From positions 1 through 19,416 of the forward strand of contig CALBDW010000171.1 in assembly GCA_937927435.1 (NCBI GenBank): a DNA stretch of 19,416 bases, written 5' to 3'. The notes beneath the pieces are model-generated. The model saw only the letters and a program-made list of their open reading frames with translations, was not told the origin of the DNA and ran no database searches. Shown one piece after another: positions 1 to 6,623 of the stretch (position 1 is its first letter; every line of letters starts with the position of its first letter). The stretch comes from an uncultured Bdellovibrionales bacterium. Lineage in GTDB: Bacteria > Bdellovibrionota > Bdellovibrionia > Bdellovibrionales > JAMPXM01. The position numbers and the translations under genes were made by a program.

Positions 1-2
1 CG

Positions 3-113
3 TTTGAAGCTTCCATGCCTCTGAACATGGGGCAGCTCCTCAGCATTCCGTTCGTCGTTCTCGGAACCTACATGCTGATCCGCTGGAGGAAAGCGGAAAA
101 AGGGGCGGCTTAA
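3..113 (+). CDS. lgt: Lgt C-terminus (prolipoprotein diacylglyceryl transferase), 5' end outside window
   Basis: Only the last 36 codons and the TAA stop are present. The reading frame that starts at base 3 gives a hydrophobic C-terminal segment with the string MGQLLSIPFVVLGTYML followed by a basic tail (RWRKAEKGAA). The MGQ-(I/L)-LS-(I/L)-P motif followed by a membrane helix is the typical end of Lgt, the inner-membrane enzyme that transfers diacylglycerol from phosphatidylglycerol to the lipobox cysteine of prolipoproteins. The other two plus-strand frames stop within the first few codons. The gene converges on mutS2 with a 7-base gap. The assignment rests on this short tail only, but its fit with the nearby lnt gene, the last step of the same pathway, supports it. 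Confidence 0.72.
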   Translation, partial: FEASMPLNMGQLLSIPFVVLGTYMLIRWRKAEKGAA

Positions 114-120
114 TCCGCCC
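96..120 (-). terminator. Rho-independent terminator for mutS2, overlapping the lgt stop
   Basis: GGGCGG (103-108) and CCGCCC (115-120) form a perfect 6-bp GC stem with a CTTAAT loop that contains the lgt stop codon. Read on the minus strand the stem is followed by C and then TTTTT (complement of the A-run at 97-101), the classical layout of an intrinsic terminator, and it begins directly after the mutS2 stop codon. On the plus strand no T-run follows, so it is mainly a mutS2 terminator. Confidence 0.7.
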
Positions 121-2463
121 TCAATCTTTCAACTCAGCCCATGTCACGCCGTCGCCGCCTGTCTCAGGCGAGGCGGCCTTCCATTTCTTCACGTAGATGC
201 TGCGGGACAGGTGGGCGCGGATGGCGCGCTTTAAAGCCTCGGTTCCGTGCCCGTGGATGATTTTGACCCGGTCCTCATTATTAAGGGCCGCGGCGTCGAG
301 TTGGGTTTCGATTGTGCCGATCGCGTCCTCAACGCTTTTCCCGCGGACATCGATCACCCTTTCTGCATCCTGAAGGGTCACAGTCACGCCGGATGAACGG
401 CGAATAATGGATTGAGTGGGGTTCTGCAGGCTTTGCGGCGGTCGCAATTGCTGCCAATGCACGTAAAGCCGCATGGAATTCGAGAGAACGGGAATTTCTC
501 CCTTCGAATTTGCTTTTCCTTGTACGATCCCGTCTTGTCCGATCGACGGAACGAAAACCACCGAGCCGGGCGGATAAACCTTCTCGAAATCTTCGACCGT
601 TTCGATTTTAGGTCGTTTCGCGGTCGTGCTCGACGCTTTGATCACTTCCGGAAGCTCCTGCTTGATTTGCTGGAGCTTTTCGTGGCGACGGAAGATGTCT
701 TGTACGGCCGCGTGATCGATCAATTCGTCGATCTTCTTCTCGGCCTTCTTCACCGAACGCTCAAGCCATTGATCGCGTTCTTTCTTGAAGAGCTGGATGA
801 GCTCCATGTATTTGCGCTTCGACTCGCGCGTTTGCTTGAGCTCTTCGGCGAGCTCTTTATGCATGTTCTGTAACTCTTCTCGGAGCGATTCGATTTCGCG
901 TAAGTGCTGGTGCTGGGCCTTCGCCTCGGGGCTTAGGAACTCAAGAGCGCGTTCGAGAATACTCTCGCTCACGCCGACGCGACGGGCGGTTTGCAGCGCC
1001 AGACTCTGTCCGGGCACGCCCATAAAGAACTGATACGTAGGTTGTCCGGTTTGCGTGTCGTATTCGAGGCTTCCGTTGACGACGCCGAGGGATGGGTCCC
1101 AACCGACTTTCAACGGGCCCAGGTGGCTCGTGATCACACCGAAAACGCCGTTTTTCGCGTAAACTTCGATAAAGCTGCGCGCGAGGGCCGAGCCCTCCTC
1201 GGGGTCCGTTGAACCGCAGATCTCATCGATGAGAAGGAGTGTGTCGGTTCCTTCTGCGCGGGTTGCCTCGTCGAGAACCTTCAGGTGGGCGGCGAATGTC
1301 GAAAGGGCCGCGTCCACGCTTTGCGCGTCTCCGACAGCGACGTAAAGTTTGCGCGAAAAAGGCAAATATGAACCTTCACCGGCGCAAACGAGAAGCCCAC
1401 AGCGGGCCATTTGTGCTGCAAGTCCCACGCTTTTCAGGAGCACGGTTTTACCGCCGGCGTTCGGACCGGAAAGAAGAAGGATGCGCTTATCGCCGCCGAG
1501 TTTAACCGTATTTGGAATAACCTTTTCGTTTTTCAAAACAAGCAGCGGATGACGGACGTCGATGAGTTCCAGTCTCCTGTCATCGAATTCGATCGGCCTC
1601 GCGTCCAAGAGATCGGCGAGTTTTGCCTGTGCCAAGCGGATGTCGGCTTCGAGCAAAACATCCTGCGAAGCCTGGAACTCGGGTAGCAAGGTCCTTAAGT
1701 ATGAAGAAAGCTGATTGAGCAGCCGCTCAATCTCTTCCTCGATTTCCACTTCGATCTGGCGAAGGCGGTTATTGAGCGGAACGACTTCGTCGGGCTCCAT
1801 GAAGACCGTCTGTTTCGAAGCGCTCGAGGCGTGGATGATACCTGGGAACACGTGTTGCATCCCGGATTTGACCGGAATCACCCAGCGGCCTTCGCGGTTG
1901 GTGACGTATTTGTCTTGGAGCACCGGCTCCATGTCGTGCTGCTTAATCAAACGGTCTAGAACGTTCTGCAGCGCTTTGGTTTGGCTCGTCTTTTCGCGGT
2001 AAAGGTTGTAGAGGGTTTCGCTCGCATCCGTCCGGATCTCTCCGTTCGGCGTCATGATGTGGTCGATTGCCGAAAGGGGAGCGGTTGCGTCCATGAGTCG
2101 CTTCTTCAGCGAGGAGACCCAAGGCGTGTCGATGGAACGAATCACCTCGCTGAGTGCGATGACTTCCAGGCAGAAACGTCGGACGTCGCGTAGTTCAAGG
2201 GTCGTGAGCACAGCCTCTCGTTTTAGGCGCGTGTACCACGTCGGGAAAAGATCGAGGCTTTCCATAAACGGGCGCTCGCCGAATGAGAGCACGGCTTGTG
2301 CCTCCTCAATGGCGCGGAAACTGCGAATGGCTTCTTCCTGCGACGGTAATGGCGCGATTTCACGAAGCCGCGCCCGTGCCGGCTCGCTGGTCGCGAGCGA
2401 TTGCAGTCGATTCAGGATTTCAGGCCAATCAAGAGTGTTCAGTGCTGATTGATACGTTCCCAC
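121..2463 (-). CDS. mutS2: Endonuclease MutS2 (MutS-family ATPase with Smr domain)
   Basis: This 780-residue protein has the full MutS2 layout. Residues 1-310 are the core/clamp region without the mismatch-recognition domain of MutS. The ATPase carries Walker A GPNAGGKT at 333-340, the STFAAH segment near 388-393 and Walker B LLLIDE at 409-414. A long charged coiled coil covers about 515-605. The C-terminal Smr nuclease domain (about 700-780) shows DVRG at 705-708 and HGHGT at 737-741. MutS2 proteins act on branched or recombination DNA and, in Firmicutes, on collided ribosomes; which role applies here cannot be read from sequence. The start is GTG at 2461-2463: an in-frame TAA lies three codons upstream, and a GGAG lies 12 bases before the GTG. 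The start overlaps the end of lnt by 35 bases, implying cotranscription. Confidence 0.95.
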   Translation of the reverse strand: MGTYQSALNTLDWPEILNRLQSLATSEPARARLREIAPLPSQEEAIRSFRAIEEAQAVLSFGERPFMESLDLFPTWYTRLKREAVLTTLELRDVRRFCLEVIALSEVIRSIDTPWVSSLKKRLMDATAPLSAIDHIMTPNGEIRTDASETLYNLYREKTSQTKALQNVLDRLIKQHDMEPVLQDKYVTNREGRWVIPVKSGMQHVFPGIIHASSASKQTVFMEPDEVVPLNNRLRQIEVEIEEEIERLLNQLSSYLRTLLPEFQASQDVLLEADIRLAQAKLADLLDARPIEFDDRRLELIDVRHPLLVLKNEKVIPNTVKLGGDKRILLLSGPNAGGKTVLLKSVGLAAQMARCGLLVCAGEGSYLPFSRKLYVAVGDAQSVDAALSTFAAHLKVLDEATRAEGTDTLLLIDEICGSTDPEEGSALARSFIEVYAKNGVFGVITSHLGPLKVGWDPSLGVVNGSLEYDTQTGQPTYQFFMGVPGQSLALQTARRVGVSESILERALEFLSPEAKAQHQHLREIESLREELQNMHKELAEELKQTRESKRKYMELIQLFKKERDQWLERSVKKAEKKIDELIDHAAVQDIFRRHEKLQQIKQELPEVIKASSTTAKRPKIETVEDFEKVYPPGSVVFVPSIGQDGIVQGKANSKGEIPVLSNSMRLYVHWQQLRPPQSLQNPTQSIIRRSSGVTVTLQDAERVIDVRGKSVEDAIGTIETQLDAAALNNEDRVKIIHGHGTEALKRAIRAHLSRSIYVKKWKAASPETGGDGVTWAELKD

Positions 2464-4039
2464 GCCCGCATCTTACTCCAAAAAGCACAGCGAAGACCAG
2501 CAAGGAAGCCAAAATCCACGGCCAAAGAAAACCATAACGTTCGTAAAACGTATGGTGCGGTTGGGTTTGGTAGGGGACGCGGAACAGGGACCACCACTCC
2601 GCTTTCAGGGGCGATTGTTGCAGCAGTTCGCCGCTGGCCAGCATTGCCGTTGTGATACCGGTGTTGGTCGCACGGATGAGAGGCCTTCTAAATTCGATCG
2701 CGCGAGCCATCGTCATATAGAGGTGTTGGTAGGGCTCGAAGGTTGTGCCGAACCAGGAATCGTTGGTGACATTAATGAAGATTTGCGCGCCTTTTCGGGA
2801 CATTTCCGCCGAAAACCACGGATACAAACCTTCATAGCAAATCTGCGGTCCGGCTCGCACTTCAAGTGGACGGCCGTTTTCGTCGGCGAGGTTCAACGTC
2901 CAAACGGTCGGCCCTCTTCCGCGCGCGAAAGACCCCTGATTGGGGAAGAGTTTGTCCATGTAGTTGATGTAGTCCGAAAACGGGAATGTTTCCCCGAAAA
3001 CGAGAAGGATTGACTTTCTGTAAGGCGGCACGGAGAGCCCGCCGTCGGCATCCACGAAGAAAAGCCCGTTGTAAACGGCGTGTGAGTCGAACTGCGCCGA
3101 ATAGCCGCCGGTGATGAGCGGTACCCCGAGGTCGCGCACGAGAGTTCGCACCTCCTGTGCAAGAGGGGAATGATAATCCCGATCGAGGTAGCGGGGATAA
3201 GCGGTCTCGGGCCACAACATGATCTGCGCTTCGGGATGGTCGTGGCGGGCCTCACGGCTCAAATCCGCGTATTTCTTCACGATCGGAATCCCGAAGTTGG
3301 CCTGGAGTTCGGCCATGTACTTCTCGAAGTTGCCGATATTTCCTTGTACGACAAGGGCGCGCAACTCGGCGTCGGTCTGTTTCCAGGGAAGTTCTCGGCC
3401 CCACCCGGCGAGGTTAACGGCGCCGATGAGTAGGCCGGTCAGAGCCGCGATCATCCACGCTTTGTGCACGTTTTGGCCCTCGCGCCGAATAAGAAGGCCC
3501 TCGACGACGGCCCAGGTGATAAGGGCGTTCACGATGACCGTGACGTACGCTAATCCTTCGAATCCGATGACATCGGCGAATTGAGCGCCCGGCCAGTTCG
3601 CCCACAGCCAAGGATAGCCGAGGTGCCATGGAAAGATCTTCGTGAAAAACGCGTCGCAAAGGCAAAAGCTCAAAGCGTAAATGAAAACCTGCGAGGGACC
3701 CCGAATGTTCAGACGCCGCATGAGGAGGAATGCGAGCCAGCCCGAAACCGGATAATACAGATGGGCGATGCCCGAAAACCCGATGAGAACGAGGATCCCG
3801 GCCCACCACGGAAAGTGGCCGAATTCCACGGCCGTGTAAGCGATCCAATGGAAGCCGATGAGATTGAGAGCGAACTGCGTGAGCCAACCGGCGATGAAAA
3901 CTTCACGAGGGCGTGCGGCCTGTTTCCACCAGAAGTAGAAAAGCGGGGTTAAACAAAAAAATAATGCCCACGGAGGAAAGGGAATATAGCTTGTGCCGAT
4001 GAAGATTCCTGATAGAATCGGAAAACGATACTTCTTCAT
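2429..4039 (-). CDS. lnt: Apolipoprotein N-acyltransferase Lnt
   Basis: This 536-residue protein has hydrophobic segments over about residues 5-220, one C-terminal membrane helix (about 505-522), and between them a nitrilase-like periplasmic domain. The expected catalytic triad is visible: Glu278 in LWPETAYP, Lys342 in PYRKSILLVFGE and Cys401 in PQICYEGLYP. The downstream NVTNDSWFG and RAIEFRRPLIRATNTGIT segments are also characteristic. Lnt adds the third acyl chain to the N-terminal cysteine of lipoproteins in the inner membrane, finishing the pathway begun by Lgt at the other side of mutS2. The start ATG (4037-4039) has no good ribosome-binding site; the leader towards the divergent gene is only 49 bases. 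The tail after the last helix is short and polar and overlaps the mutS2 start. Confidence 0.95.
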   Translation of the reverse strand: MKKYRFPILSGIFIGTSYIPFPPWALFFCLTPLFYFWWKQAARPREVFIAGWLTQFALNLIGFHWIAYTAVEFGHFPWWAGILVLIGFSGIAHLYYPVSGWLAFLLMRRLNIRGPSQVFIYALSFCLCDAFFTKIFPWHLGYPWLWANWPGAQFADVIGFEGLAYVTVIVNALITWAVVEGLLIRREGQNVHKAWMIAALTGLLIGAVNLAGWGRELPWKQTDAELRALVVQGNIGNFEKYMAELQANFGIPIVKKYADLSREARHDHPEAQIMLWPETAYPRYLDRDYHSPLAQEVRTLVRDLGVPLITGGYSAQFDSHAVYNGLFFVDADGGLSVPPYRKSILLVFGETFPFSDYINYMDKLFPNQGSFARGRGPTVWTLNLADENGRPLEVRAGPQICYEGLYPWFSAEMSRKGAQIFINVTNDSWFGTTFEPYQHLYMTMARAIEFRRPLIRATNTGITTAMLASGELLQQSPLKAEWWSLFRVPYQTQPHHTFYERYGFLWPWILASLLVFAVLFGVRCGRGNVSISTEHS

Positions 4040-4059
4040 GAATCTTTAGTATCAGCCGA

Positions 4060-4080
4060 CAGAGGGGCTCTGCAAGGAGG
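4060..4080 (+). promoter_or_regulatory. Ribosome binding site and small hairpin of the zinc-ribbon gene
   Basis: AAGGAGG at 4074-4080 lies 8 bases before GTG 4089 and fixes this GTG as the start. Immediately upstream CAGAG-GGG-CTCTG (4060-4072) is a perfect 5-bp inverted repeat. The whole lnt/zinc-ribbon divergent interval is 49 bases, so promoters for both genes must overlap it or lie inside the opposite gene. On the minus strand a GATACT resembles a -10 box close to the lnt start, but no good -35 partner is visible. Confidence 0.6.
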
Positions 4081-4088
4081 CATCGCGA

Positions 4089-4994
4089 GTGCCGCAAGAA
4101 ACGACCTCGACATTCGAATCGCGGCCGCAAGGGCAAGACTCGGTGAGGGAAACATCCTCTTTCCAAATACATCCTCACCATCTCTATCGGATGCGTTGCC
4201 CGAAGTGCGGCAAGCTTTATTCGGTTCAAGGCGACCAAATGCGTTCGGCTTCGACGCCGCTGAAGTTCGCGTGCCTGAATCCGACTTGTAAGACGAAATA
4301 TTACGCGGAATTGGTCGACGCCGACACGATCGACGGCGTCAAAACGTGGGAAGTCGAAGTCCCGGATGTTAAGCCTCAGCCGGCTCCGGCTGAAAAGCCG
4401 TCCGTTCCGGCGGCTCGCACGGCGGTCGAGAAAGTTCCCACGGTTGAGATGAAATGTCCGAAGTGCGGGACAAGAAACGCGATTTCAGCCGCCGAGTGCA
4501 AAGCGTGCGGAATCGTGTTCGCGAAGGCGAAGTCTCTTTTCCGCCATGAGAAGCCCGATAACGAAGGCATTACGGGCGAAATCAGCTTGGCCGGTCGGCG
4601 CGAACTCGCTGATCTTTGGGAAAACGTCATGGCCAATTATGAGGATCAGGAGCGTCATGACCGGTTCATTTGCGCTTGTTACGAGGCGGGCTGCCTTCCG
4701 TATGCGTCTCACAAATATGCGCGGATCCTCTCCGCGTCGCCGAACGAAGAGATCGCCAAGGCCATGCGCAAGAAAATCGTGGCGCTAGCCAGCCACAAGT
4801 TCGAACCGAGAGGGGAGAAGACGGGTTTAAAGATCCCCATGCCGGGGTTAAACACACTTGTTCTTCTCTTCGGTTCAGCCGTTATGACGACGGGATTCCT
4901 GCTTCCCGGTCTCCAAAATCTGACGGGTTTGGGGCTGGCGACCGTACTCCTGGCGATCGGAGTACGGTTCTTCATCCGGCGGCAATCTTATTAA
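4089..4994 (+). CDS. Double zinc-ribbon protein with C-terminal membrane segments, function unknown
   Basis: The 301-residue product starts at a GTG preceded by an ideal AAGGAGG. Two zinc ribbons are visible: CPKC (37-40) with Cys62 and Cys67, and CPKC (123-126) with CKAC (137-140). A Pro/Ala-rich linker (about 93-112) separates them. Residues 165-235 form a predicted helical module (Trp, His and paired Cys in a DRFICACYEAGCLPYA context), and two hydrophobic segments (about 255-272 and 276-294) end the protein with a short basic tail. No signal peptide is seen, so the ribbons probably face the cytoplasm with a C-terminal membrane anchor. The first ribbon is of the MJ0042/prokaryotic zinc-ribbon kind often found in deltaproteobacterial and Bdellovibrio-type proteins. 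The function is not known to me. The gene is monocistronic and ends in a 4-base overlap with the convergent protease gene. Confidence 0.88.
   Translation: MPQETTSTFESRPQGQDSVRETSSFQIHPHHLYRMRCPKCGKLYSVQGDQMRSASTPLKFACLNPTCKTKYYAELVDADTIDGVKTWEVEVPDVKPQPAPAEKPSVPAARTAVEKVPTVEMKCPKCGTRNAISAAECKACGIVFAKAKSLFRHEKPDNEGITGEISLAGRRELADLWENVMANYEDQERHDRFICACYEAGCLPYASHKYARILSASPNEEIAKAMRKKIVALASHKFEPRGEKTGLKIPMPGLNTLVLLFGSAVMTTGFLLPGLQNLTGLGLATVLLAIGVRFFIRRQSY
4941..4968. repeat. Perfect 10-bp inverted repeat at the convergent gene ends
   Basis: ACCGTACTCC (4941-4950), an 8-base loop, and GGAGTACGGT (4959-4968) form a perfect 10-bp stem. It lies inside the last codons of the zinc-ribbon gene and 23 bases beyond the stop of the convergent protease gene. 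No T-run follows on either strand, so it is not a textbook intrinsic terminator, but its place between two genes whose stops overlap suggests a role in transcript ending or 3'-end protection. It codes for part of the last membrane helix. Confidence 0.6.
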
Positions 4995-6454
4995 GGACGG
5001 TTGCGGGCTTCGGCCGTTGAGCCAGCGCTCGCTTCCAAAGCTTTCATGAAATCGCGTCCAAACAGCGCGATCGACTCGGCGTCGCCGGCGGCATCGTCGG
5101 AAGTTTCGCCGTTTTTCAATGCCGACGTATCGAATCGGATCTGGTTCAAGTCGCGGCCCGCGGCGAACGTGTCCGGTTTCAGTTTCGCCGTGTTCGTGGC
5201 CACGACTCCGGTCACGCTGACCCCCATGTCAAAGCTCGTGAGTGCGCGATAGGAGTTGAGCAGTTTCGCGGTTCCGGTTTTGGAGAGCAGAGTCGGATAC
5301 TCGTCGCCGGTGCGGAGAATGTATTTCTTAATGTCGGACGCGCTGAACTCGGGGTTCAGGGCCTTGATTAAGACGGCGACGCCTGTGACGAATGCGGTGG
5401 CTTGCGACGTACCGGTCATGAGGCCGTAGCTGTTATTGGGCAGGGTCGAATAAATGTTTTCGCCGGGCGCGGCTAAGTCGACCGTGCGGACGCCGTAGTT
5501 GGACGACGGAAGCACTTTGGTTTCCTCGCGGTTGACCGCCGTCACCGAAATAATGTTCGTCAGGTCGTAATCAGCCGGATAATAGTGTTTGCCGGCTTCG
5601 TCCGAGTTCGAACGCTCGTTTCCGGCCGCAGCCACGAAGAGAATGCCCGCGCGCTCGGCTTCCTTGATGGCTTCGTACTCTTCGGCCGAATACTCGGTCC
5701 CACCGCCCGAGTAGTTGATGATGTCTGCTTTCATTTTGATGGCATAACGGATCGCTTCGATTGTGTTCTTGAGCGTGTTTGAGTTCGGGGTCTTCGGGTC
5801 GAAATACTTCAAGACCATGATGCTGACTTTGGGGGCGACGCCTTTTACCCCTGTCCCGTCTTTCGAATTCGCGCCGATGATTCCCGCGATATGGGTTCCG
5901 TGCCCGTGGTTGTCGGTCAGGTCGTTGTTGTTATGGACGAAGTTCCAGCCGTGGACGTCGTCGATATAGCCGTTGCCGTCGTCGTCGATCCCATTCGTCG
6001 CTTTATTGCATTCGCGGATGGAAAGCGGATTTTGCTGTCTCCGGCAGTACTCGTTTTCGACGACACCCCATTCACCCGGGTTGATCCAAAGATTGTCGGC
6101 GAGGTCCTTATGGTTGACGTCGACACCGGTCTCGATGATTGCGACCACGATATCCTCCGATCCTTGCGTGATTTCCCACGCACGTGTCGCGGCGGTTTTC
6201 TCAAGTCCCCAGCTGTGCTGTTTCATGAAGGGGTCGTTCATGAGAACGTTGGAGCCGCCGAGCGAATCGGTTTTTTTGCCTCCGTGCTTGGCTTCCGAGA
6301 GTGAGGCCAGACGCACTTCTTTCGTAGCGGCCGGTGGTGCGGAGCGACCGCCGGTGAAATGCGAGAGGGCTCCCCAACCCGTGAAGGCTAAACCTAGGCA
6401 GAAGAAACCCAGAGCGACGCGAGCAAGTTTCGATTGCAGTCTCGGCTTGAGCAT
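4991..6454 (-). CDS. Subtilisin-family (S8) serine protease homologue, exported, Glu in place of catalytic Asp
   Basis: The 487-residue product starts with a basic stretch and a hydrophobic segment (about 12-30) that is a signal peptide or signal anchor, then a propeptide-like stretch to about residue 70. The peptidase S8 domain covers about 80-405. His185 in HGHGTHIAG, the oxyanion Asn279 in AAAGNE and the nucleophile Ser350 in GTSQATAFVTG are present. An insertion with a NGIDDDGNGYIDD calcium-loop-like string (154-166) is typical of secreted subtilases from delta-type bacteria and Bacteroidetes. The catalytic Asp position (normally D-T/S-G) reads IIETGVDVNH: residue 108 is Glu, codon GAG at 6131-6133. 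A low-complexity tail follows the catalytic domain. The start ATG (6452-6454) has a GGGGGG-A ribosome site. Activity is uncertain because of the Glu. Confidence 0.92.
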   Translation of the reverse strand: MLKPRLQSKLARVALGFFCLGLAFTGWGALSHFTGGRSAPPAATKEVRLASLSEAKHGGKKTDSLGGSNVLMNDPFMKQHSWGLEKTAATRAWEITQGSEDIVVAIIETGVDVNHKDLADNLWINPGEWGVVENEYCRRQQNPLSIRECNKATNGIDDDGNGYIDDVHGWNFVHNNNDLTDNHGHGTHIAGIIGANSKDGTGVKGVAPKVSIMVLKYFDPKTPNSNTLKNTIEAIRYAIKMKADIINYSGGGTEYSAEEYEAIKEAERAGILFVAAAGNERSNSDEAGKHYYPADYDLTNIISVTAVNREETKVLPSSNYGVRTVDLAAPGENIYSTLPNNSYGLMTGTSQATAFVTGVAVLIKALNPEFSASDIKKYILRTGDEYPTLLSKTGTAKLLNSYRALTSFDMGVSVTGVVATNTAKLKPDTFAAGRDLNQIRFDTSALKNGETSDDAAGDAESIALFGRDFMKALEASAGSTAEARNRP

Positions 6455-6623
6455 CTTGTTGTCCCCCCTCTGATTCGGCCGGCGAAAGCGGGCGTTTGGC
6501 CTCGCCGAGCTCCGATTCCCGCGAAAAAAGAGAGCAAACGGAGTGCCTTCTGGGGAACGAGGAGAGGGAGCTTAAGTGCTTGATTTCATTCGGTATCGTA
6601 ATGAGAAAAAGGGAGGTGAGTGA

